A stretch of DNA of 5,479 nucleotides from the NCBI GenBank assembly GCA_021826655.1, contig JAKAZC010000200.1:1-5479 (forward strand), in the 5' to 3' direction. The notes under the pieces are model-generated. The model was not told the origin of the DNA and did no database searches. It saw nothing but the letters and a program-made list of their open reading frames with translations. Below, piece by piece: positions 1 to 4,968 of the stretch (its first letter is position 1; every line of letters starts with the position of its first letter). Made by a program: the position numbers and the translations under genes. Origin of the DNA: Actinomycetes bacterium. Its GTDB lineage: Bacteria > Actinomycetota > Acidimicrobiia > Acidimicrobiales > RAAP-2.

Positions 1-230
1 GGGCCAAGCTCGGCGGCCACCCGGTCGACCACCGAGCGGACCGCTGCCTCGTCGCACACGTCGGCGGCCATCCCGAGCCCGCCGACCTCGGCCGCCAGGG
101 CCTCGCAGCGGCCCTGGTCCAGGTCGACGACGGCCACCAGGGCGCCGTCGCCCGCGAACCGTCGGCACAGGGCGGCGCCGAGGCCACCGGTGCCACCCGT
201 CACCACGACGACGCGTCCGGCGAGGTGCAT
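1..230 (-). CDS. Short-chain dehydrogenase/reductase, N-terminal part (runs off the window)
   Basis: This gene reads leftward from ATG at 230-228 and leaves the window after about 76 codons. The visible protein opens MHLAGRVVVVTGGTGGLG, the first strand of a Rossmann fold with the SDR dinucleotide motif TGxxxGxG (T11, G12, G16, G18). An acidic residue ends the second strand (D36 in VVDLD), which in this family usually favours NAD(H) over NADP(H). AADV with D57 is the usual adenine-contacting Asp. The catalytic Ser-Tyr-Lys part lies outside the window, so activity and substrate cannot be judged. The start overlaps the amidohydrolase stop by one base (TGATG on the minus strand), and no clear Shine-Dalgarno sequence precedes it, so translation is probably coupled to the upstream gene. 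The SDR assignment is firm; a role as an NAD-dependent alcohol or hydroxyacyl dehydrogenase in the same pathway is inference. Confidence 0.88.
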   Translation of the reverse strand, partial: MHLAGRVVVVTGGTGGLGAALCRRFAGDGALVAVVDLDQGRCEALAAEVGGLGMAADVCDEAAVRSVVDRVAAELG

Positions 231-1375
231 CAGTCCGCGGTGAACCGGTCGACGAGGTCGGAGGAGAGCGGGAAGTCGAAGAGGGCCTCGGCGTTCCGGT
301 GGGTGATCGACTCGACCTCATCCGCCGGGACGCCCTCGAACAACGCCTTGCACGCGGCCTGGGTGTTCGGGAAGGGCGTGTCGGCGTGCGGGTAGTCCGA
401 CTCCCAGACGATGCGGTCGACGGCGAAGTCGTGGCGGTACTGGAGTCCCATCGGCTCTTCGATCATGCAAAACCACATGTTCCGCCGGGCCACCTCCGAG
501 GGCAGCACGTCCGACTTGTCGAGGTGCGTCCAGTACTTGTGCCGTTCCCACTGGCGGTCGGCCCGCTCGATGGCGGCGGTGATCCACCCGATGCCGCCCT
601 CGGACCAGACCAGCTTGATGTCCGGGAACGTGCGGGGGATGGGGCTGACCATCATGTTGACCGCCGACCTGGCCGCGTTGGCGAACGCCGCCGCGATCTC
701 CACCATCGGCACCGTGCCCTCGAGCGTCACGGCAGGGTTCGCCCCACCGATGTGCATGCAGATCGGCAGCCCCGCTTCCTCGCAAAGGGCGAACAGCGGC
801 TCCCAATAGCCGGTGTGGTAGCCCGGCAGCCCCAGGTTGGCGGGATCCTCCATCCAGCACAGCGCCTTGGCCCCGCGCTCGATCATGCGCGTCGTCTCGG
901 CGACGGCGAGGTCGACGTCCCAGACGGGCGCGATGCTCATGGGGACGAACACGTCCGGTCGGGCGGCGCACCATTCGTCGACGACGAAGTCGTTCCAGGC
1001 CTGCACGCACCGCACGGCCAGCTCCTTGTCGGGGAAGGTCTGGAACTTCCGGCCGGCGAACCCCGGCAGGGTCGGGAAGGCGACGCTGGCGAAGATCCCG
1101 TTGCTCAGCAGGTCCTTGGCCCGCTCGACCGGGTCGTAGCACCCCGGGATCATGTCCTCGAACCGGGTCGGCTCCGCTCCCCAGGTCTCGATGGGCTTTC
1201 CGGCCACGGCGTTGAGCCCCATCGTGGCCTCCTGGCCGCCCTCCCAGACCCAGCGCTGGCCGCCGTCGTGCTCGACGACGTGCGGGACCCGGTCGCGCAG
1301 GGCGGCCGGCACCCGGTCGACCCACACGCCAGGAGGTTCGATGATGTGATCATCGACGCTGAACAACGTGAACAC
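230..1375 (-). CDS. Amidohydrolase-2 family metal-dependent hydrolase/decarboxylase
   Basis: This is a 381-residue protein of the amidohydrolase-2 (ACMSD-like, TIM-barrel) family, complete and of usual length. Visible family marks are the N-terminal metal motif SVDDHIIEP (D8, H10, in place of the HxH of classic members), H208 in CMHIGG, SEGGIGW with E259, and WESDYPH with D327, the expected catalytic/metal Asp near the C-terminus. Known members cleave C-N bonds or remove carboxylates from cyclic or aromatic intermediates; the substrate here is unknown. The GTG start at 1375 is chosen because GGAGG lies 8 bases upstream and the DDH motif follows at once. Transcription probably begins in the 187-base gap before it (see the promoter candidate at 1476-1484) or reads through from the SnoaL-like gene. 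The stop shares one base with the start of the next SDR. An 8-3-8 dyad covers codons 7-13. Confidence 0.9.
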   Translation of the reverse strand: MFTLFSVDDHIIEPPGVWVDRVPAALRDRVPHVVEHDGGQRWVWEGGQEATMGLNAVAGKPIETWGAEPTRFEDMIPGCYDPVERAKDLLSNGIFASVAFPTLPGFAGRKFQTFPDKELAVRCVQAWNDFVVDEWCAARPDVFVPMSIAPVWDVDLAVAETTRMIERGAKALCWMEDPANLGLPGYHTGYWEPLFALCEEAGLPICMHIGGANPAVTLEGTVPMVEIAAAFANAARSAVNMMVSPIPRTFPDIKLVWSEGGIGWITAAIERADRQWERHKYWTHLDKSDVLPSEVARRNMWFCMIEEPMGLQYRHDFAVDRIVWESDYPHADTPFPNTQAACKALFEGVPADEVESITHRNAEALFDFPLSSDLVDRFTAD

Positions 1376-1383
1376 GTCCTTCG

Positions 1384-1388
1384 CCTCC
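1384..1388 (-). promoter_or_regulatory. Shine-Dalgarno site of the amidohydrolase gene
   Basis: GGAGG on the minus strand lies 8 bases before the GTG start at 1375. It fixes that start and makes this the one gene here with a clear ribosome binding site, in contrast to the leaderless-type starts elsewhere in the window. Confidence 0.8.
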
Positions 1389-1475
1389 GGCTCGCCGCCT
1401 CGGTCACCCGTCCGCGACCCGCCCGTGGGGTCTGTGTGGCGGGTGATCTAAAGCAGATGGCTGAATAGCTGGCCC

Positions 1476-1484
1476 AGAGTAGCA
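1476..1484 (-). promoter_or_regulatory. Candidate extended -10 promoter for the amidohydrolase-SDR pair
   Basis: On the minus strand TGCTACTCT reads as an extended -10 (TGn followed by TACTCT, matching TAnnnT). No good -35 is seen at 16-18 bases upstream. A start of transcription near 1469 would give a leader of about 90 bases carrying the GGAGG site. This is a motif-only call in an otherwise GC-rich 187-base gap (1376-1561) that holds no gene. The rest of the gap includes a run of seven G at 1550-1556 and only weak stems, with no convincing terminator. Confidence 0.35.
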
Positions 1485-1561
1485 CACCTCCGCCGCTCGG
1501 GGCGGGGGAGCCCGCGGCCGGCCGTTCGACCCGGCGCGGCCCGGTCGGCGGGGGGGCCGGG

Positions 1562-1963
1562 CTACTCCTCCGGCCGATCGCTGAGGCCGGCGGGGACGAT
1601 GAACCGGCAGCGCCGGGTGGAGATGCGCCAGCCGTCGGCCGTGCGGCGCAGCTCGTCGGTGTAGACAGATCGGCGCAGCATCCCGGTGCCGGCCTCGGCG
1701 AAGAGCAGGTTCTGCATCGTGGTGGCGGCGTCGGCCGAGACCATGTCGATCAGAGGGGGACCGCCGAGGTGCAGGCCGCGAGGTGCGCCGCGCATCATCT
1801 TCCGCAGCCCGTCGTGGCCTTCCCAGGAGCGGCCGAACACCACGTACGAGGCATCGGGGGTGAACAGCTCGACCCACGCGTCGATGTCGTCGAGGTCGAG
1901 GAGGAGGCAGTACCGTGCCAGGAGGTGGCCGATGGCGACGTGGTCTTCCGGCGTGGGGAGCAT
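1562..1963 (-). CDS. SnoaL-like (NTF2-fold) small protein
   Basis: The protein is 133 residues from ATG at 1963, the usual size of the SnoaL_4/NTF2-like family, whose cone-shaped fold serves as a cyclase, isomerase, dehydratase or ligand-binding scaffold. Visible marks are the N-terminal helix (HLLARYCLLLDLDDIDAWVELF), then FTPDASYVVFG (residues 34-44), the hinge WEGHDGL, H65 in GLHLGG, and the C-terminal strands YTDELRRTADGWRI (W112) and RCRFIV. Which residues are catalytic is not clear, and some family members have no enzyme activity. An in-frame GTG at 2044 would add 27 residues, but that extension lies across the divergent promoter region and resembles no part of the fold, and a CATAAT hexamer sits 7 bases before the ATG. 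No Shine-Dalgarno is seen, so a leaderless transcript is likely. It is the first gene of the leftward arm. Confidence 0.85.
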   Translation of the reverse strand: MLPTPEDHVAIGHLLARYCLLLDLDDIDAWVELFTPDASYVVFGRSWEGHDGLRKMMRGAPRGLHLGGPPLIDMVSADAATTMQNLLFAEAGTGMLRRSVYTDELRRTADGWRISTRRCRFIVPAGLSDRPEE

Positions 1964-1970
1964 GGTGTGG

Positions 1971-1976
1971 ATTATG
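1971..1976 (-). promoter_or_regulatory. Leaderless-type -10 element of the SnoaL-like gene
   Basis: CATAAT on the minus strand differs from TATAAT by one base and ends 7 bases before the ATG at 1963, so transcription would begin at or next to the start codon. It is a rare AT-rich patch in this region. The -35 region (about 1994-1999) has no consensus match and overlaps a dyad. Confidence 0.6.
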
Positions 1977-1987
1977 CACGGCCCGCC

Positions 1988-2003
1988 GGCCTGACGGCAG
2001 GCC
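1988..2003. promoter_or_regulatory. Dyad 1 in the divergent promoter region (possible operator)
   Basis: GGCCTG-ACGG-CAGGCC is a perfect 6-4-6 inverted repeat. It would cover the -35 region of the leftward SnoaL-like promoter, a typical place for a repressor. No regulator gene is in the window, and GC-rich DNA makes such dyads fairly often by chance. Confidence 0.3.
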
Positions 2004-2004
2004 A

Positions 2005-2020
2005 GGGCCGACCCCGGCCC
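2005..2020. promoter_or_regulatory. Dyad 2 in the divergent promoter region (possible operator)
   Basis: GGGCCG-ACCC-CGGCCC is a second perfect 6-4-6 inverted repeat, one base from dyad 1 and with its centre 17 bases away. The same geometry and a related sequence raise the chance that the pair is a real binding site, but this is motif reading only. Confidence 0.3.
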
Positions 2021-2067
2021 GCCCGAGCCGGCGATCCCCGCCACGGCGTGACCGCAGCCGGGTGTGC

Positions 2068-2073
2068 GAGGCT
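2068..2073 (+). promoter_or_regulatory. Leaderless-type -10 element of the complete SDR gene
   Basis: GAGGCT keeps the A at position 2 and T at position 6 of TAnnnT and ends exactly 6 bases before the ATG at 2080, which would put the transcription start on the A of the start codon. There is no Shine-Dalgarno. The hexamer is weak alone; its spacing matches the other rightward genes here. Confidence 0.4.
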
Positions 2074-2079
2074 GTCGGC

Positions 2080-2910
2080 ATGGAGCTGTTCGATCTCTCC
2101 GGTCACGTCGCGCTCGTCACGGGGTCGTCCCGAGGCATCGGACGCGCCATCGCCGAGCGGCTCGCCGAGCACGGCTCGAATGTGGTGTTCTCGAGCCGCA
2201 CATCCTCGGAGTGCGAGCGCCGTGCGCGCGCCGTGAACGACCGCTACGGCGACGGGCGCGCCATCGCCGTCCCCTGCGACGTGAGCGACCGTTCGCAGCT
2301 CCGCCGCCTGGTGGCGACGACCTTCGACCGGTGGGGCCGCATCGACACGCTGGTGGGCAACGCGCTGGTGGAGGGGGACACCTCGCCGTGGATCGAGCGC
2401 TTCGACGAGGAGACCTTCACCACGTGGTTCGAGGGAAACGTCACCAACAACGCCTTCCTCGTCAAGCTCGTCGCGCCGACGATGAGAGCGCAGGGCGGTG
2501 GCTCCGTCGTCTTTATCGCCAGCTCGTCGGGGGTGGCGGCGCTCGAGGACTACCTGGGCTACGGCACGTCGAAGGCGGCCCTCATCCACCTCGCCCGGAT
2601 CCTGGCGGTCCAGCTCGGGCCGTACAACGTGCGCGTCAACGCCGTCGCACCCGGAATCGTCGCGTCGAGCGGGCCCGCCAATTGGGGCACGGACGAAGAG
2701 CAGCAGATCGGCGTGGGACAGATCCCGCTGGGCCGCCTGGGGACGCCGGACGAGATCGCGTCCTGCGTCGTCTGGCTGGCGTCGCCGGGTGGAGCCTTCG
2801 CCACCGGTCAGGCGTTCGTCGTCGACGGCGGCCAGACCCTCAAGGGGATGAGCGGCCCGCACGACCTCAGGGCGTTCCGACGGAGCAAGAAGGGGGCGGG
2901 ATCGTCGTAG
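2080..2910 (+). CDS. Short-chain dehydrogenase/reductase, complete (classical SDR)
   Basis: A 276-residue classical SDR. The cofactor motif TGSSRGIG is at residues 14-21, and R40 after the second strand (VVFSSR) points to NADP(H). D67 in PCDV is the adenine contact. The catalytic set is complete: N120 (GNVTNNAF), the Ser cluster S148-S150, and Y161-x-x-x-K165 (YGTSK). NAVAPG (187-192) and VVDGGQ (247-252) are the usual later motifs. The common NNAG after strand 4 is replaced by VGNAL, a variation also known from DHRS4-like reductases. After the normal family end there is a basic tail of about 20 residues (HDLRAFRRSKKGAGSS). ATG at 2080 is chosen because the Rossmann strand starts 9 residues later; the open frame upstream to 1915 crosses the divergent promoter region. 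It likely reduces or oxidises a carbonyl/alcohol pair; the substrate is unknown. Confidence 0.92.
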   Translation: MELFDLSGHVALVTGSSRGIGRAIAERLAEHGSNVVFSSRTSSECERRARAVNDRYGDGRAIAVPCDVSDRSQLRRLVATTFDRWGRIDTLVGNALVEGDTSPWIERFDEETFTTWFEGNVTNNAFLVKLVAPTMRAQGGGSVVFIASSSGVAALEDYLGYGTSKAALIHLARILAVQLGPYNVRVNAVAPGIVASSGPANWGTDEEQQIGVGQIPLGRLGTPDEIASCVVWLASPGGAFATGQAFVVDGGQTLKGMSGPHDLRAFRRSKKGAGSS

Positions 2911-2912
2911 GC

Positions 2913-2998
2913 GGCCGTCGTGGGCGGCATCCGTGGGAGGCCCCGTGCCACGTCCGGCTGCCGCTCCGGCCGCTGATGCCTCCAGGCGCACGACGGCC
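2913..2998. repeat. Nested long inverted repeat in the SDR-ABM gap
   Basis: Ten-base arms GGCCGTCGTG (2913-2922) and CACGACGGCC (2989-2998) are exact complements, and an inner pair GGCATC (2926-2931) and GATGCC (2975-2980) nests within them. The RNA could fold into a long hairpin just after the SDR stop. There is no T-run, so it is not a standard terminator; a structured 3' end or chance pairing in GC-rich DNA are both possible. Confidence 0.3.
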
Positions 2999-3012
2999 TG
3001 CCCGATCGACGG

Positions 3013-3026
3013 GTGGGTCGACCCAC
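3013..3026. promoter_or_regulatory. 14-base perfect palindrome upstream of the ABM gene (possible operator)
   Basis: GTGGGTCGACCCAC is a perfect palindrome with no spacer, centred 47 bases before the ATG at 3067. If the transcript is leaderless, it sits just upstream of the -35 region, a position used by many regulators. No regulator is linked to it here. Confidence 0.35.
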
Positions 3027-3054
3027 GAGACGACGGGCTCCTCCCGTGGCGGGG

Positions 3055-3060
3055 CAAGCT
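3055..3060 (+). promoter_or_regulatory. Leaderless-type -10 element of the ABM-fold gene
   Basis: CAAGCT keeps A at position 2 and T at position 6 of the TAnnnT consensus and ends exactly 6 bases before ATG at 3067. No Shine-Dalgarno lies in between. It is weak alone and supported by the same spacing at 2068-2073 and 3481-3486. Confidence 0.4.
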
Positions 3061-3066
3061 GACGGA

Positions 3067-3441
3067 ATGGTCGATCAGATTGCAGGCCGGGTCGTGACGG
3101 TGTTCCGCTCCCGCCTCCGGCGGGACGCCGAGGCGAACGGCTACGGCGAGCTCGCCTCGCGCATGGAGGCTCGCGCCCGTGGCATGCCCGGGTTCGTCTC
3201 CTTCAAGACGTTCGAGGCCAGCGACGGTGAGCGTGTCTCGCTCGTCGTCTCCGACGGATTCGAGCACGAGGCCGCCTGGAGGGACGACCCGGTGCACCGG
3301 GCCGCCCAGCGGCGAGGACGCGAGGTGTTCTATGCCGAGTACTCGATCTCCGTGTGCGAAGAGCGCCACCACCGGGCCTTCCGCCGGATCGCCGACCGCG
3401 GCGATGACGCCGGTGGACGGGCGCGTGACCAGGGGGAGTGA
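3067..3441 (+). CDS. Antibiotic-biosynthesis-monooxygenase (ABM) fold protein
   Basis: A 124-residue protein of the dimeric alpha/beta-barrel ABM superfamily. The pattern is a first strand (GRVVTVFRSRL, residues 7-17), a helix containing GYGELASRMEARAR, then MPGF (40-43), the strand FVSFKTFEA, the strand VSLVVSDGF, the helix start WRDDPVHRAA (71-80), and the closing strand EVFYAEYSIS (86-95). Family members include cofactor-free quinone-forming monooxygenases, heme-degrading enzymes and many of unknown role. The 30 C-terminal residues are charged and probably disordered (RRIADRGDDAGGRARDQGE). ATG at 3067 is chosen because the barrel begins there and a -10-like hexamer lies 6 bases before it; an earlier in-frame start at 3013 falls inside the palindrome and adds unrelated residues. 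Its own promoter and a 156-base gap suggest it is not strictly in the SDR operon. Confidence 0.8.
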   Translation: MVDQIAGRVVTVFRSRLRRDAEANGYGELASRMEARARGMPGFVSFKTFEASDGERVSLVVSDGFEHEAAWRDDPVHRAAQRRGREVFYAEYSISVCEERHHRAFRRIADRGDDAGGRARDQGE

Positions 3442-3458
3442 CCCCGCCGGAGCACGCC

Positions 3459-3486
3459 TTGGGGGCCACGCGGGGCGGGTTACCAT
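3459..3486 (+). promoter_or_regulatory. Promoter of the ABC transporter genes, leaderless type
   Basis: TTGGGG at 3459-3464 (TTG of the -35 consensus) and TACCAT at 3481-3486 (TAnnnT) are 16 bases apart. The hexamer ends exactly 6 bases before the GTG at 3493, so transcription should begin on the start codon. No Shine-Dalgarno is present. This is the best-formed promoter in the window and lies in the 51-base gap after the ABM gene. Confidence 0.6.
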
Positions 3487-3492
3487 GGGCCG

Positions 3493-4485
3493 GTGTCAGT
3501 TGCCGAGCCGTCGGCCGAGGCGACGCTCCGGGGGCCGTCGACACCGATCATCCATACCGAGGAGCTGACCAAGGTCTATCCGGGGTCGGACCTTGTCGCC
3601 GTCGATCACCTGAACCTGGACGTCTCGGTCGGCGAGATCTTCGGCCTCCTCGGCCCGAACGGAGCCGGCAAGACGACCACGGCCGGGATGCTCACCACCC
3701 GGGTCGTGCCCACCTCGGGCCGAGCCCTCGTCGGAGGGGTCGACGTCGCCCGCCACGCGGCGCTCGCCAAGCAGCTCAGCGGCATCGTCTCCCAGCAGAA
3801 CACCCACGACCGGCAGCTCACGGTGTGGGAGAACCTCTACTTCCACGGCCGGCTCTTCGGCATGGGGAAGGCCGCCTCGAAACAGACGGCCGACCAGCTG
3901 CTGGAGCAGTTCCAGCTGGAGAAGTGGGCCACGGCGTCGGTTTACGCCCTCTCGGGCGGGATGGCCCAGCGCCTGATGGTCGCCAGGGCCATCTTCCACC
4001 GGCCGGCGGTGCTCTTCCTCGACGAGCCCACCGCCGGGCTCGATCCGCAGAGCCGCTTGGCACTCTGGGCGATCCTCGAGGAGCTCAACCGGGACGGCCA
4101 GACCATCCTCCTCACGACGCACTACATGGAGGAGGCGGACAGGCTCTGCGACCGCGTCGCCATCATGGACCACGGCCGGATCCTCGCCCTCGACGCCCCG
4201 GCCGCCCTGAAGACGGGCATCGGTGCCGACACCGTGGTGACGGTGCGCGCCGCCGGCGACCTCGACCACCTGAGCGAGGTGCTGACCGGCGAGGTGGAGG
4301 GAGTGACGCAGGCCCGGGCGGCCGACGGCGCCGTCCACCTCCACGTGAGGAGCGGTCACCAGGTGGTTCGGGAGGTGGTGCTCGCCCTCGAGCGCCACGG
4401 CTTCGACCTGATCGATCTCTCGGTTGCCGAGCCCACCTTGGAGACCGTCTTCATCACCCTGACGGGAAGGGAGCTGCGGGACTGA
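3493..4485 (+). CDS. ABC-2 type exporter ATPase, DrrA-like
   Basis: A 330-residue ATP-binding subunit of a DrrA/NatA-type exporter, cytoplasmic and expected to pair with an ABC-2 permease. All nucleotide-binding motifs are visible: Walker A GPNGAGKTT (54-62), Q-loop Q101, signature LSGGM (153-157; Met for the usual Gln is common in DrrA relatives), Walker B VLFLDEP with E178, D-loop AGLDPQ (181-186) and the switch H210. The region after about 245 is the C-terminal accessory domain of this subfamily (DUF4162-like), ending with the typical EPTLETVFITLTGRELRD. The GTG start is supported by TACCAT 6 bases upstream and gives an N-terminus of about 20 residues before the first strand. Its stop overlaps the permease ATG by one base (TGATG), showing an operon with translational coupling. 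Since the permease is broken, the ATPase may now lack its partner. Relatives move drugs, lipids or glycolipids; the cargo here is unknown. Confidence 0.93.
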   Translation: MSVAEPSAEATLRGPSTPIIHTEELTKVYPGSDLVAVDHLNLDVSVGEIFGLLGPNGAGKTTTAGMLTTRVVPTSGRALVGGVDVARHAALAKQLSGIVSQQNTHDRQLTVWENLYFHGRLFGMGKAASKQTADQLLEQFQLEKWATASVYALSGGMAQRLMVARAIFHRPAVLFLDEPTAGLDPQSRLALWAILEELNRDGQTILLTTHYMEEADRLCDRVAIMDHGRILALDAPAALKTGIGADTVVTVRAAGDLDHLSEVLTGEVEGVTQARAADGAVHLHVRSGHQVVREVVLALERHGFDLIDLSVAEPTLETVFITLTGRELRD

Positions 4486-4860
4486 TGGCCCTGGCGAGCA
4501 GCAGGGTGTCGCCGGTCGATCTCGGCCATCCGATCTCGGTCCGGCTCCGGCCGGTGCTCAGCGCCAGCTACCAGGCGCTAGGCGCTAGGGGCACTGCTCC
4601 TGCGCGACCTTGTGGTGCTGTGGAAGGACAAGTGGATCTTCGCCCTGCGCACCGTCATCCAGCCGTTCTTCCTCTGCTTCATCTTCCTCTACGTGTTCCC
4701 GAAGATCGGCCAGGGCATCGGCGGGAGGGGACCAGGTGGCGAGTCGAGCTTCGCCACCGTTCTGGTGCCCGGCGTCGCCGGGATCTCCATCATGTTCCAG
4801 GGGGTGCAGTCCATCGCCCTCAACATGGCCCAGGAGTTCGGCTTCACTCGCGAGATCGAG
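4485..4860 (+). pseudogene. ABC-2 type permease (DrrB-like), frameshifted and truncated
   Basis: The membrane partner of the preceding ATPase. ATG at 4485 overlaps the ATPase stop. The first 34 codons (MALASSRVSP to YQALGA) read in one frame and the rest (LLLRDLVVLWKDKWIF onward) in another; the shift is exactly at a 7-base tandem duplication (4574-4587). With one copy removed, a continuous 123-residue protein results: a cytoplasmic start, RDLVVLWKDKW before membrane helix 1 (about 52-71, ALRTVIQPFFLCFIFLYVF), a Gly-rich loop, and helix 2 (about 88-112, VLVPGVAGISIMFQGVQSIA), then FGFTREIE, the conserved loop that in relatives continues with a D-R. There the similarity ends and TGA follows at 4861. 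Normal permeases of this family have about six helices and 250-290 residues, so more than half is missing. Read as transcribed, neither piece should make a working channel. Sequencing or assembly error could explain the shift but less easily the truncation. Confidence 0.82.
4574..4587 (+). repeat. 7-base tandem duplication that shifts the permease frame
   Basis: GGCGCTA occurs twice in direct succession (4574-4580 and 4581-4587), followed by another G. Deleting one unit joins codons for YQALGA to LLLRDLVV and removes an in-frame TAG at 4579-4581 of the downstream frame. Replication slippage is the likely origin. Confidence 0.85.
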
Positions 4861-4899
4861 TGACCTGGTCCCCGTGAACTGATCCACCTGGCTCAACAA
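4861..4899. mobile_element. Possible insertion-sequence end (IS21-like) at the permease breakpoint
   Basis: The sequence changes character at 4861, beginning TGACCTGGTCCCCGTGAACT and followed by GATCCACCTGG. On the opposite strand it contains GGTGGATCAGTTCACGGGG. From memory, GTGGATCAGTTC-type motifs repeat near the ends of IS21-family elements, which begin with TG and end with CA. No transposase (IstA/IstB) and no second end are visible, so at most a remnant is present. The permease TGA stop would be the first three bases of the element. Confidence 0.35.
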
Positions 4900-4926
4900 T
4901 CGGGGCCCGGCCAGTCCCCTCTCCAG

Positions 4927-4961
4927 TGGTGGAGCTCCCACCCCTTCAATGGTGGAGCTCC
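4927..4961. repeat. Pair of 12-base direct repeats, 23-base period
   Basis: TGGTGGAGCTCC occurs at 4927-4938 and 4950-4961. Each copy contains the palindrome GGAGCTCC. The pair lies in the 211-base non-coding stretch 4864-5074, which otherwise holds only small stem-loops and no gene I can support. Confidence 0.7.
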
Positions 4962-4968
4962 TTGAGAT

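Noticed and set aside
299..1468. Long rightward open frame of 389 codons opposite the amidohydrolase
   Set aside because: It is antisense to a clear enzyme, has no recognisable fold, and is rich in Arg, Gly and Pro as expected for a GC-rich shadow frame.
1501..1561. Rho-independent terminator after the SnoaL-like gene
   Set aside because: Only a short, mismatched stem (about 1527-1547) and a run of seven G are present, with no T-run, so it is not a supportable terminator.
1972..3486. Long leftward open frame of 504 codons opposite the SDR and ABM genes
   Set aside because: It crosses two well-supported genes and their promoters and shows only low-complexity Arg/Ala/Gly-rich sequence.
3949..3963. 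Defective ABC signature (LSGGM instead of LSGGQ)
   Set aside because: Met at this position is common in DrrA-type ATPases and does not indicate loss of function.
4570..4600. Programmed ribosomal frameshift in the permease
   Set aside because: No slippery heptamer or stimulating structure is seen, and the exact 7-base duplication explains the shift. The truncation downstream also argues against a working product.
3438..4877. Long rightward open frame of 479 codons through the transporter genes
   Set aside because: Most of it is an out-of-frame reading of the ATPase. Only the part from 4485 to about 4586 is real, as the permease N-terminus.
4858..4882. A single inserted T at 4861, so that the permease would continue as E-D-L-V-P-V-N
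   Set aside because: The D after REIE fits relatives, but the next residues do not and a stop follows at once, so the match is probably chance.
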